Shown: positions 38,330-53,181 of the stretch, in pieces | Position numbering within the stretch: position 1 is the first letter of the stretch | Layout: every line of letters starts with the position of its first letter | Assembly: GCF_000426605.1 (NCBI RefSeq) | Contig: NZ_AUFR01000013.1 | Coordinates: forward strand, 1 to 64,000 | Source of the DNA: Propionibacterium acidifaciens DSM 21887 | GTDB lineage: Bacteria; Actinomycetota; Actinomycetes; Propionibacteriales; Propionibacteriaceae | DNA: 64,000 nucleotides | Direction of reading: 5' to 3' | Notes under the pieces: generated by a model | The model's input: the letters and a program-made list of their open reading frames with translations, nothing else | The model's database searches: none | Told to the model about the DNA's origin: nothing | Made by a program: the position numbers and the translations under genes

Positions 38330-39781
38330 TCAGGCCTCGTCCCCGGCGTCGCCGTCCTTCCCGGCGTCCGCCGGGACGGCCGCCTCCTCGGTGGCATCCC
38401 CGTCGCCTGCGCCGGCGTCCTCGTCGGTCTCCTCCTCGTCGGCGAGGGTTCCGTCGTTCTGCAGGCGGGAGATCTCGACCTTCTCACCGTTGGTGTCGGT
38501 GATGGAGGCCTCGTCGACGATCATGCCGAGGGCCTTGCCGCGACGGACCTCGGCCATCCACTCCGGCATGTGGTTGTGCTCGGTCATGTGCTTGATCTCC
38601 TGCTCGGGAGACGTGCCGTTCTGCTGCGCCTTCTGGAAGAGCAGCTGGGTGAACTCCTCCTGGGAGACGCCGATCTGGCGGTCCTCGGCGAGCCTGTCGA
38701 GGACGATCTGGGCGCGCAGGCCCTGCTCGGCGCGCTCGTCGATCTGCCTCCAGAACTCCTCGGCGTTCTCCGCGTCCTCGTCCTCGGCGTCGGCGAGGTA
38801 CTGCTCGACGGTCAGGCCGGCGGCGTTGAGCTGGCCCTCGATCTGCTCGTGGTAGGCCTTGACGTCGTTCTCGAGGACGGCGGGCGGAAGCTCGAAGTCG
38901 AGCCCGCCGATGACGGCCTCGAGAACCTTGTCGCGGGCCGTGCTGGCCTGGTCGAGACGGGCGAGGCGCACGAGGTTCTCGCGGACGTCGGCGACCATCT
39001 CGTCGACGGTGTCGAACTCGGAGACGAGCTGGGCGAAGTCGTCGTCGAGCTCGGGCAGCTCCTGCTCGTTGACCTTCGTCACGGTCACCGTGACATCGGC
39101 GTCCTCGTCGCGGTGGGGACCTCCGACGAGCCTCGAGGAGAAGGTCCTGCTCTCGCCGGCGGACAGGCCGACGAGGGCCTCGTCGAGGCCCTCGACCATG
39201 CCGCCGGCGCCGATGCGGTATTGCATGCCCTTCGTCTCGGCGTCAGCGATGGCCTCGCCGTCGCGGGTCGCGGACAGGTCGATGAGGACGACGTCGCCGT
39301 CGGCGGCGGCCCGGTCGACGACCTTGAGGGTGCCGAAGCGCTGACGCAGCAGCTCGACGCGCTCGTCGACGTCGGCGTCGGTGACCTCGACGGGCTCGAT
39401 CTCGACCGAGACCGTCGCGAAGTCGGGCATGTCGAACTCGGGACGCACGTCGACCTCGGCGGTGATCTCCGCGACATCACCGTCGTCGAGCCTGGTCAGC
39501 TCGATCTGCGGGTTGCCCAGCGGGGCGATCTCGTGCTCGGCGACGGCGGCCGAGTAGGCGTCGGGAATGGCGTTGTTGACGGCCTCCTGGAGCACCGTGC
39601 CGCGGCCGAAGCGCTGATCGATCAGGCGCGGCGGCACCTTGCCGCGGCGGAAGCCGGGCAGGTTGATCTGCTGGGCGATCTGCCTGTAGGCCTCGTCGAT
39701 CCTCGGCTGGAGATCGGCGAAGGGCAGTTCGATGGTGAGCTTCACCCGGGTCGGGTTCAATTGCTCGACGGTGCTCGGCAC
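38330..39781 (-). CDS. tig: trigger factor
   Basis: A ribosome-bound chaperone and peptidyl-prolyl isomerase of 483 residues. The GTG start (VPSTVEQLNPTRVKLTIELP) has AGGAG seven bases ahead; an in-frame ATG six codons earlier lies before that site and is less likely. The ribosome-docking signature is PGFRRGKVPPRLIDQRFGRG, the PPIase domain lies around residues 150-240 and the chaperone arms follow. The last 40 residues are strongly acidic with Gly/Ala, a common actinobacterial tail. Two tRNA genes lie upstream. Confidence 0.97.
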   Translation of the reverse strand: MPSTVEQLNPTRVKLTIELPFADLQPRIDEAYRQIAQQINLPGFRRGKVPPRLIDQRFGRGTVLQEAVNNAIPDAYSAAVAEHEIAPLGNPQIELTRLDDGDVAEITAEVDVRPEFDMPDFATVSVEIEPVEVTDADVDERVELLRQRFGTLKVVDRAAADGDVVLIDLSATRDGEAIADAETKGMQYRIGAGGMVEGLDEALVGLSAGESRTFSSRLVGGPHRDEDADVTVTVTKVNEQELPELDDDFAQLVSEFDTVDEMVADVRENLVRLARLDQASTARDKVLEAVIGGLDFELPPAVLENDVKAYHEQIEGQLNAAGLTVEQYLADAEDEDAENAEEFWRQIDERAEQGLRAQIVLDRLAEDRQIGVSQEEFTQLLFQKAQQNGTSPEQEIKHMTEHNHMPEWMAEVRRGKALGMIVDEASITDTNGEKVEISRLQNDGTLADEEETDEDAGAGDGDATEEAAVPADAGKDGDAGDEA

Positions 39782-40002
39782 TGGGGACTCCTGATACATG
39801 GGACGTATGTGCGCGCCATGGCGCGGACATGCTCGTGGGCGTGCGCACGGACGCCCGCCAATCTTAGCCAGAGGGGCGATGAGCACCAAGAATCCGCTCG
39901 GGGACGGGGATCGCGACGGATGCGCCGCGGGGCGCCGCGCCCGGATCCGTTGTGCGTGCAGGTCAGCCGCCCGTGGAGGGCGCGGCCGGGCGGGCCGTGT
40001 AC

Positions 40003-40074
40003 GAGCGAACGACGGGAATCGAACCCGCGTAGCCAGTTTGGAGGACTGGGGCTCTGCCATTGAGCTACGTTCGC
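40003..40074 (-). tRNA. tRNA-Gly (anticodon UCC), with C at position 33
   Basis: The minus strand folds as a cloverleaf: acceptor GCGAACG/CGTTCGC, D-stem GCTC/GAGC, anticodon stem CCAGT/ACTGG with loop CCTCCAA, T-arm GCGGG-TTCGATT-CCCGT and discriminator U. The anticodon is UCC. The loop has C where U33 is nearly always found. CCA is not encoded. Confidence 0.93.
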
Positions 40075-40375
40075 GTGGCCCCGTGGGGCCGGTCGTCGAC
40101 CCGGCCGAGTCCGAGCCGACGGGTCTATCGTAGCCGACGCGTCCCGGCCTGCGGCGACGCGCGCCGCATCCTCCGAGGCGCCGACCCTCCCGCGGCCCGG
40201 GCAGGGCCCGGACCGCACGGGACAACAGCACGGGCACGACGACACGGGGCACGACCCGAACGGCGCGGGGCAACGGCTCGAACCGGGTGCGGGCGCAGAC
40301 CGCCGGGCACCCGTCGGCGCCGGCCCGGCTCGACGCGCCGGGGATCCGCCGCCCGGGGCGGGCCCGACGGCCCCG
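40075..40375. other. spacer between tRNA-Gly and tRNA-Pro genes
   Basis: About 300 bases of GC-rich DNA without a credible gene, tRNA fold or clear promoter. Scattered short repeats of GGCACGAC and CGGGC type occur but nothing is structured enough to call. Confidence 0.5.
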
Positions 40376-40448
40376 TCGGGGTGACCGGACTCGAACCGGC
40401 GACTTCCTGCTCCCAAAGCAGGCGCGCTGCCAACTGCGCCACACCCCG
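40376..40448 (-). tRNA. tRNA-Pro (anticodon UGG)
   Basis: Minus-strand cloverleaf: acceptor CGGGGTG/CACCCCG, D-arm with GGCGCAGTTGGCAGCGC, anticodon stem CCTGC/GCAGG with loop TTTGGGA (anticodon TGG), T-arm GCCGGTTCGAGTCCGGT and discriminator A. CCA is not encoded. Confidence 0.95.
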
Positions 40449-40804
40449 TCTGCGCCGCACCCCGCGGCCGCACCCGTGCCGGTGCGCTCCGTGCCCCGTC
40501 GCGGTGCTCCTCGTCCGGCGGGCGCGCGGTCGCGCCCCCGGTGCGCGCACAGCAGAAGACTACCGCACGACGCCGCCCGGGCCCGGGCGCCGACGGGGCC
40601 CACGGGCCGTCCCGGCGCGGGCCGGCGCCCACCTCGGCGCGGGTCCACGGGCCCTGGGGGCACCGCGCTCCCCGTCCCGCCCCGCGACGCCGCTCGCGCG
40701 GGAAGCGCGGGCGTCACCGCCGACTCGTTCATCGTCTACTTCGTGTCCATCGTCTACTTCGTGCGACGCCGCTCGCGCGGGGGCGCCGCGCATAGGGTGA
40801 GGTG
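40449..40804. other. intergenic stretch upstream of 40805 gene
   Basis: No gene is supported. It is GC-rich apart from 40722-40765, where an AT-richer tandem pair sits inside a longer direct repeat (listed separately). The promoter for the plus-strand gene at 40805 should lie here, but no clear -35/-10 pair was found. Confidence 0.5.
40684..40781. repeat. nested direct repeats upstream of 40805 gene
   Basis: GCGACGCCGCTCGCGCGGG occurs at 40684-40702 and 40763-40781. Between them CATCGTCTACTTCGTG occurs twice (40730-40745 and 40748-40763), an 18-base tandem. The layout is an outer 19-base repeat enclosing an inner tandem repeat, placed 24 bases before the next start codon. The function is unknown; it could be a regulatory site or a small duplication scar. 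Confidence 0.75.
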
Positions 40805-42211
40805 ATGAACGCGACGAGAGCACCGGGAACGGCGGCGGGGGCGCTGGACTGGGAGCACCTGCGTCTGGACTGCACGACCGCCCGGGTGCGCGTCACGGAT
40901 CGCGAGCAGGACCGCCCCGTCGGCACGGCGACCCTCACGATAGGCCCGCCATGGCGCCCCGGAGGGCTCGTCGTGGACGCCGACGAGGCGACCTGGCGCT
41001 GGAGCTCGCCGGACGCCGACGCACGGCTCCGTCTGACGGCCGACCGGACGCTCAGCGCCCGCCTCACGATCACCGCCCGCGGCGCCGACGCCGCGGTGGA
41101 GGGGCCGGTCGTCGGCTGGCGCGGCGCCTTCGCCTGCCCGGCCTGGCCGGGCGGGGGCACCGGCCTCGCCCTGCTGGACGAGCGCCCCTCCGACGGGCTC
41201 GTCGTCGCGGCCGTCCAGACGCGCGGGCAGGTCCGCGCGGCGGGCCCCGGCCTGGCGCTGACGCCGGCGGGCCTCGAGCTGGCCGCCGGCCGGTCCTGGG
41301 TGAGCGCCTGGACGATCGACGTGCACCCGCACCGCGCCGGCGCGCTGGCCGCCCTGCCCGCCTGGCTGCCCCACCGGCTCGACGTGGCCGAGGGCGAGCC
41401 GGTGCGGATCGGGCTGCCCGACGCCGCGGTGAGCGGGCCCGGCACGATCTCGGCCGACGAGGAGGGCAGCCTCCTCGAGGCCGCGCCCGGAGTGCACCGC
41501 TTCACCGTCGCCGGGCCCGGGGTCGACGCCCGGCTGCGGCTCGCCTGGGCGCGGTCGGTCGACGCGACCGCGACGCGCCGGGCGCGCCGGCTCGTCGGCT
41601 CCGAGGCGCGCACGGCCGGCGCCGCGCAGGCGATGATCGTCGCATGGGCCGACGCCCGTCACGGGCTCCACCACGACCGGGCCGTCGGCTTCCTCCGGGC
41701 GTGGGCCGACGAGCGGCTGGACCGGCCCGGCTCCCCCGCCGAGGCGCTCGGAATCGTCCCCCTGCTGGCCGCCGCAGGGTCCGACCCGGACCGGCTCGGC
41801 GCGGTGGCCGAGCGGCTCTCCGCGCTGCCGCCCGCGCCCGGCCCGCTGCTGGCCTGGCTGGGGGCCGCCCCGGTGCTGGCCCGTGCCGGCGTCGCGGCGC
41901 CTCCCCCTCCGCTGGACCGCGACGACGATCTCTGCCGGATGCTCTCGGCGGCCGCGGCCCGCGAGCCGGACGCCCCGCCGCAGCTGTGGCAGGTGCTCCC
42001 CCGCCTGCACAGCGGCCTTCCCTGGTCGCTGGACCCCGGGCGCGCCGCCGACGCCGCCCTGTGCTGCGCGGCCCTGGGCCTGGCGCCCGCGGGCTGGGAC
42101 ATCGGCGCGCGGATGCCCTGGCCGCTGCCGGAACTGGTCGGCGCGACCCGCGCCTGGCTGTGCGCGGCCGGGCCCGACGACACGACGCTGGCCTGGCTGC
42201 TCTGGGGCTGA
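40805..42211 (+). CDS. hypothetical protein, 468 residues
   Basis: I do not recognise a family. Codon use and the strong GC third-position pattern support a real gene, and an ATG follows GTGAG at 40802. The first 240 or so residues look beta-rich with alternating hydrophobics (RVRVTDREQDRPVGTATLTI, WRPGGLVVDADEATWRW) and resemble a glycosidase-type or lectin-like beta fold. The remaining residues are Ala/Leu-rich helices (RAVGFLRAWADERLDRP, LLAAAGSDPDRLGAVAERL), compatible with an alpha/alpha toroid. A similar order (beta domain, then helical barrel) occurs in some glycoside hydrolases, but no catalytic motif was identified. It ends 35 bases before the Eis-like gene. Confidence 0.65.
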   Translation: MNATRAPGTAAGALDWEHLRLDCTTARVRVTDREQDRPVGTATLTIGPPWRPGGLVVDADEATWRWSSPDADARLRLTADRTLSARLTITARGADAAVEGPVVGWRGAFACPAWPGGGTGLALLDERPSDGLVVAAVQTRGQVRAAGPGLALTPAGLELAAGRSWVSAWTIDVHPHRAGALAALPAWLPHRLDVAEGEPVRIGLPDAAVSGPGTISADEEGSLLEAAPGVHRFTVAGPGVDARLRLAWARSVDATATRRARRLVGSEARTAGAAQAMIVAWADARHGLHHDRAVGFLRAWADERLDRPGSPAEALGIVPLLAAAGSDPDRLGAVAERLSALPPAPGPLLAWLGAAPVLARAGVAAPPPPLDRDDDLCRMLSAAAAREPDAPPQLWQVLPRLHSGLPWSLDPGRAADAALCCAALGLAPAGWDIGARMPWPLPELVGATRAWLCAAGPDDTTLAWLLWG

Positions 42212-42246
42212 GCGCCCGTCCGAGCCGGGGCCGGTACCCTGTCCGG

Positions 42247-45758
<3,512 letters not shown>

Positions 45759-46532
45759 TCAGCGGTCGCCGAGGACGCCCCAGCCGGTGACCTCGCTGAC
45801 GATCGTGTAGCTGGTGATGACCCGGTGCTCGGACAGCTCCTCGGGCTTGTTGAGCAGCCACTCGGCGAGGCCGTTGCGCTCGATGACGGCGACGTCGTCG
45901 GGGGCCTGCTGGATGACGAGGCGGCGGTCCTTGACCGGGACGAGGACGCCGGTGACGCCCAAGTCGATGCCCGAGTCGCGGCTCATGAGGTCCATGGCGC
46001 GCGAGGCGTTCTGGCGGCTCGTCGAGATGTAGGGGCGGTCCTGGCCGTTGACGCGGAAGACGTCGCCCTCGACGAAGAGCTTGGCGCCTGGATGGTTCTT
46101 GGCGTTGAGGAGGAAGACGCCGCCGGGGCCGACGACCATGTGCTGCGGGACGACGACGCCGCTCGCGGTGCGGGACATCTGCAGGAAGCCCCAGCGGGGA
46201 TCCAGCGCGGCGAGCCGCACGAGCTCGGAGGCGAGCAGCTCGTCGGCGTCCACCTCGAGGCGCTGGGCGCGTCCGCCCCGGCCGAAGCCGAGGATGCGGT
46301 CGAGCACCGCCTGCAGGCCGCGGGTGTTGCGGCGGGCCGCGTAGTCGTCCTCGTCGACCCGCAACTGCGCCAGGAAGGCGTCCCATTCGTCGCGCGTCTC
46401 GGGATTCGGCATGGCCCGGCGCGCCGTGTAGCCGTGGGTGGCCTCGATGAAGGCCTCGTCGAACGGCTCGATCGCCCGTCGGGCGGGCCCGTACGTCAGA
46501 GTCGCACTGCTCACTCGAGTCACCTGTTCCAT
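45759..46532 (-). CDS. NERD (nuclease-related) domain protein
   Basis: A 257-residue protein with a NERD domain in the C-terminal two thirds: SGVVVPQHMVVGPGGVFLLN followed by AKNHPGAKLFVEGDVFRVNG. The segment VGPGGVFLLNAKNHPGA holds the D/E-x-K-like core of this restriction-endonuclease-related fold (here N-A-K). A helical N-terminal region precedes it. NERD proteins are widespread and mostly uncharacterised, and may cut or bind nucleic acid. The start at 46532 is preceded by a GGAGG-like stretch further upstream. It follows ligA by 36 bases on the same strand and may be transcribed ahead of it. Confidence 0.82.
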   Translation of the reverse strand: MEQVTRVSSATLTYGPARRAIEPFDEAFIEATHGYTARRAMPNPETRDEWDAFLAQLRVDEDDYAARRNTRGLQAVLDRILGFGRGGRAQRLEVDADELLASELVRLAALDPRWGFLQMSRTASGVVVPQHMVVGPGGVFLLNAKNHPGAKLFVEGDVFRVNGQDRPYISTSRQNASRAMDLMSRDSGIDLGVTGVLVPVKDRRLVIQQAPDDVAVIERNGLAEWLLNKPEELSEHRVITSYTIVSEVTGWGVLGDR

Positions 46533-46723
46533 CGGTGGGAGGAATCGGTCAAGCAAGCCCGGCGGAGGAAACCCCCCGTCGATCCCCCGTCCGGCTCGCT
46601 CAGATGAAAACACACCGATGTGGTTCATCGCGTCAGGCTCGCCCGGCCCGGCGCGTGCCACGGCCATTCCATGGCCGGTGCACAGCTTCCTCACGGGATC
46701 GGGCGCGCACCCGCCCGGGGCCG

Positions 46724-47350
46724 TCAGTCGAGGATCGGGCCGACGGTGCGGCTGCGCTTGAGCTCGAAGAAGCCGTCGTAGGCGGTCATGAGGTTCACGC
46801 CGTCGAAGAGGCGGCCGGCCTCCTCGCCGCGGGGGGCGGGGCTGATGACGGGCCCGAACATGGCCTTGCCATTGATGTGGAGCACCGGGGTGCCGACGTC
46901 GGAGCCGACCGGGTCCATGCCCGCGTGGTGGCTCGCGCGCAGGGCCTCGTCCCACTCGTCGGTGGTCGCCCGCTCGGCGATCGAGGCGTCGAGGTCGAGG
47001 GCCTCGAGCGCGCCGCGCACGACGGCGGCGTCGCCCTTCGTCTCCCCCTTGAGGTGGTAGCGGGTGCCGAGCTCGGTGTAGAAGGCGCGCAGCCCCTCCT
47101 GGCCGTGGATCCGCTCGACGCCGATGGCGGCGCGCACGCCGATCCAGCCGCGGTCCATCTCGTCCTGGTCGGCGGGGTCGAGGTCGCGGCCCTCGTTGAG
47201 GACGGACAGGCTCATCACGTGGAACTCGGTGCGCACGGGCCGCACCGTCTCGACCTCGAGCATCCAGCGACTCGCCAGCCATGCCCACGGGCACAGGGGG
47301 TCGAACCAGAAGCCGATGGTCTGGGGGGCGGGAGTCGACGTGGCGGTCAT
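46724..47350 (-). CDS. mycothiol-dependent nitroreductase-type DsbA protein (Rv2466c-like)
   Basis: A 208-residue thioredoxin-fold protein without a signal peptide. [20 protein letters not shown] carries a CPWA redox motif close to the CPWC/CPYA site of mycobacterial Rv2466c. The thioredoxin fold has the helical insertion seen in DsbA/FrnE-like proteins, with [20 protein letters not shown] providing the cis-proline loop. Rv2466c reduces nitro compounds with mycothiol and activates some prodrugs. With the MSCR-like gene at 30393, this supports a mycothiol-making host. It is divergent from pepN. Confidence 0.88.
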   Translation of the reverse strand: MTATSTPAPQTIGFWFDPLCPWAWLASRWMLEVETVRPVRTEFHVMSLSVLNEGRDLDPADQDEMDRGWIGVRAAIGVERIHGQEGLRAFYTELGTRYHLKGETKGDAAVVRGALEALDLDASIAERATTDEWDEALRASHHAGMDPVGSDVGTPVLHINGKAMFGPVISPAPRGEEAGRLFDGVNLMTAYDGFFELKRSRTVGPILD

Positions 47351-47523
47351 GGACACCACTGAACCGCCTCGGCGTCCCGCGCGCAAGCGACACGTCATGC
47401 CGAGCGCGGACAACCGCCCCTGACCGGACCCTGAGCCGGGGCGCCGCGTTAGCCTTCGTGGGAGCAGGCGGTGCGGCCGGGGCCGTGCCGCCGCCACGCA
47501 CCGACAGTTGGGAGAGCCATCCG

Positions 47524-50118
<2,595 letters not shown>

Positions 50119-50216
50119 CCGGGCGCGGGGCCGGCCCGCCCCGGCGCCGCCGGCAGCGGCGGCCCCCGGACCCGCGGGACGCCGTCGGGGGACGGCCGAG
50201 GGGGCGCGGGCGGCGC

Positions 50217-51644
50217 TCAGCGGTCCAGCTTGAAGATCCGCACCTGGTTGTCGACGACCAGGGCCCCGGCCTGCTCGATCGCCTCGTCCTCGTCCAAGCG
50301 GTGGGTGGCGACGAGGTCGGCCAGGTGCGCGGCGTCCAGCCGGCGGCTCATGTCGTGGCGGGCCGGGATGGAGCAGAAGGCGCGGGTGTCGTCGACCATG
50401 CCGCTGATGCGGCTGAAGCCGGCCATCTCGGTGACGCCGCGCTTGAAGCGCATGATCGACTCCGGCGCGTCGACGAACCACCACGGCACGCCGAGGTGGA
50501 CGCTGCGGTACCAAGCGGCCAGCGGCGCGAACTCGCGGCTGTAGACGTCCTCGTCGAGGGTGAAGAGGACGAGGTGGAGGCCGGGGTGGTTGCCGTAGGC
50601 GTTCAGCAGCGGCCCCAGTGCGCGGGTCGCCTCGAGGGCGAGGGGGATGTCGCCCCCGACGTCGGCGCCGTAGCGGGCGAGGGCGTCGGCGTCGTGGTTG
50701 CGGGCGACGGCCGGGTGCACGGTCATCACGAGGCCGTCCTCGCAGGCCATCCGGGCCTGGTCGGTGAACAGGTGGCGGCGCAGGGCGAGGGCCTCGTCGG
50801 CGGTGGCCAGGCCGCGGCGGGCCCGGTCGTAGAGCCGGGCCGCCTCGTCGGCGGGCAGGATGAGCGTGCCCAGGTCGGCGTGCGAGTGGTCGGAGCTCAC
50901 GGCGCCGTGCTCCTTGAAGTAGCGGCGGCGCTCTGCCATGGCCCGCGTGTAGCCGTCCAGGGTGCCGACGTCGACGCCGGCGGCGCCGCCGAGGGCGTCG
51001 ACGAGCTCGTTCCAGTCCGGGCGAGCCGGCTCGAGGTAGCGGTCGGGGCGGAAGGTCGGCACGACGCGGTGCCTCGCGGAGAACTCCTCGTCGGCGGCGA
51101 TCTCGGCGTGCATCCCGAGGTCGTCGCAGGGGTCGTCGGTGGTGGCGAGGAAGCGGATCCGGAAGGCGTCCATGAGCCGGCGGGGCCGGAAGCCCGGCTC
51201 GTCGAGCCGGGCGGCGATCGTGTCGTAGATGGCGTCGGCGGTCTCTGCGGCGGGGCGCACGCGGACGCCGAAGATGCCCACGAGCTGGTCGGTCAGCCAG
51301 TAGCGCATCGCGGTGCCGTTGAGGTCGGTCCAGTGCTCGCACAGCAGACGGAAGGCCCTGCGGTTGTCGGCCTCGGTCATCTCCTCGCCGCGGCCCACGC
51401 CGAGCTCGGACAGCTCCACGCCGTTCGCGTGGAGGACGCGGTTGATGTAGTGGTCGGGTGTGATCAGCAGCCTGGCGGGGTTGCCGAAGTGCTCGTCGCG
51501 GGCGATCCAGCGCGGCGGGACGTGGCCGTGGGGCGAGATGATCGGCAGTTCGCGGGTGGTCGCGTAGATCCGGCGCGCGATCCCGCGCGTCCCGGGGTCG
51601 GGCGGGAGGAGACGGTCGTCATTGAGGGTCAACGGTGAGGCCAT
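50217..51644 (-). CDS. uxaC: glucuronate isomerase
   Basis: UxaC converts D-glucuronate to D-fructuronate, and galacturonate to tagaturonate. The 475-residue protein shows ELPIISPHGHVPPRWIARDE, RFLATTDDPCDDLGMHAEIA, TFRPDRYLEPARPDWNELVD and the C-terminal MSRRLDAAHLADLVATHRLD, all family signatures of this amidohydrolase-fold enzyme. It is the only uronate-specific catabolic enzyme seen here; uxuA, uxaB and kdg genes are absent from the window. The divergent LarA-like gene and the LacI regulator suggest a small sugar-acid regulon. Confidence 0.94.
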   Translation of the reverse strand: MASPLTLNDDRLLPPDPGTRGIARRIYATTRELPIISPHGHVPPRWIARDEHFGNPARLLITPDHYINRVLHANGVELSELGVGRGEEMTEADNRRAFRLLCEHWTDLNGTAMRYWLTDQLVGIFGVRVRPAAETADAIYDTIAARLDEPGFRPRRLMDAFRIRFLATTDDPCDDLGMHAEIAADEEFSARHRVVPTFRPDRYLEPARPDWNELVDALGGAAGVDVGTLDGYTRAMAERRRYFKEHGAVSSDHSHADLGTLILPADEAARLYDRARRGLATADEALALRRHLFTDQARMACEDGLVMTVHPAVARNHDADALARYGADVGGDIPLALEATRALGPLLNAYGNHPGLHLVLFTLDEDVYSREFAPLAAWYRSVHLGVPWWFVDAPESIMRFKRGVTEMAGFSRISGMVDDTRAFCSIPARHDMSRRLDAAHLADLVATHRLDEDEAIEQAGALVVDNQVRIFKLDR

Positions 51645-51856
51645 GCGGCCATGCTGCCGCCCGCGGCTCCGTCGCCGCCCCGTGTTGCCCCGGATTGCGT
51701 CGAGACGTTGCCAGCGGTTGCTCGCCGGATGCGCGGCGGGGCCCGCCGGCTCGCGCCCGGCCCCGGCCCGGGGTTAGCGTGAGGACGGGCCGGCGCCGTC
51801 CGCGGGTCCCGCACGGGCCGACCGCCCGGGAGGAGCGCACGAGGAGGAGCGGGACG
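51645..51856. promoter_or_regulatory. divergent control region between uxaC and larA-like gene
   Basis: A 212-base gap. GTTGCC occurs at 51684-51689 and 51707-51712, with GGTTGC at 51716-51721; the complement GGCAAC recurs at 54276-54281 ahead of gnd. These could be half-sites for the nearby LacI-family regulator. No promoter hexamers were confidently seen. Confidence 0.4.
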
Positions 51857-53172
51857 ATGGGGTGTCGGACGATCGGTGGGGCCGGCTGCACGGTCGGCGA
51901 CGAGGAGCTCGAGGCCTTCCTCTCCGAGCAGCTCGCCGGGCTCGACGTCGACGGCCGGTCGGTCGCCCTCGTCACCCCCGACGACACCCGCTCGTGCCCG
52001 CTGCCCCGGCTGCTGCGGATCGTCCACCGGGAGCTCGTCGACCGCGCCCGGGAGCTGGTCTGCGTCATCGCGCTGGGCACCCACGAGTACATGGGCCCGG
52101 CGGCGATCGCCGAGTGGACCACCGGCGATCCGGACGCCGACCCGGCCGAGGTCTACCCGCGGATGACGATCGTCAACCACGAGTGGCGGGACCCCTCGAT
52201 GCTCGTGCGGGTCGGGCGCATCGGCGGCGCGCGCATCGCCGAGCTGAGCGACGGCCTCCTGTCGACCGGCTGCGACGTGCTCATCAACCGTCGCGTCGTC
52301 GACGCCGACGTGAAGATCGTCATCGGCCCCGTCCTGCCCCACGAGGTCGTCGGCATGTCGGGCGGCAACAAGTACTTCATCCCCGGCGTCGCCCAGGAGG
52401 GCTTCATCTCGCGCACCCACTGGGTGGGGGCGCTCATCACGAGCTCGCACATCATCGGCACCCCGGCCGTCACGCCGGTGCGCGCCATGATCAACGAGGG
52501 CGCCGCGATGATCCCCGGGCAGCGCCGCTGCATCGCCTTCGTCGTCCGCTCGCACACCACCGACCTGGAGTCGGTCTCGTTCGGTACGCCAGAGGAGGCC
52601 TGGGGCGTCCAGGCCGGGGTCGGCGCCAGGACCCACGTGGAGTACGTGGACGAGCCGATGCGCACGGTGCTGAGCCTCATCCCCGACCGCTACCACGACA
52701 TCTGGACCGCGGCCAAGGGCTTCTACAAGGTGGAGCCGGCCGTCGCGGCCGGCGGCGAGGTCGTCCTCCACGCCCCCACATCACCGAGATCAGCCAGGTG
52801 CACCACGAGATCGGCGAGATCGGCTACCACTGCCGCGACTACTTCGTGAAGCAGTGGGACCGCTTCTCCGGGCTGCCGTGGGGCGTCCTGGCCCACTCGA
52901 CCCATCTGCGCGGCCTGGGCTCCTACGACCCCGCCGCGGGCGTCGAGGCCGACCGGGTGCGGGTCACGCTGGCCACCGGCATCCCCCGGCGGGTCTGCGA
53001 GTCGGTCAACCTGGGCTACCGCGACCCGGACACGATCGACCCGGCCGAGTGGGCGGGGCGCGAGGGCGTCACGGTGATCCCCGACGCCGGCGAGGTGCTC
53101 TACCGGCTGCGCTCGGGGCGGATCGACGGCGCCGACGGGCCCTTCACGGTCACGAGCGCCTGGCCGGCCTGA
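51857..53172 (+). pseudogene. LarA-family nickel-dependent racemase/epimerase, frameshifted
   Basis: The gene starts after GAGGAGGAG with MGCRTIGGAGCTVGDEEL and encodes a DUF2088/LarA-type protein. The first frame holds IALGTHEYMG (a metal/substrate histidine region), LPHEVVGMSGGNKYFIPGVA (the His and the Lys that carries the nickel-pincer nucleotide in LarA) and FISRTHWV. The frame breaks at CACGCCCCCACATCACC near 52777; adding one C to the C5 run restores HAPHITEISQVHHEIGEIGY and the rest to 53172, giving about 438 residues. LarA homologues include racemases of lactate, malate and phenyllactate and a gluconate 2-epimerase. Next to uxaC, LacI and gnd, a sugar-acid epimerase is plausible. A sequencing indel in the C run is likely. 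Confidence 0.85.
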
Positions 53173-53181
53173 GCGGGGCCC

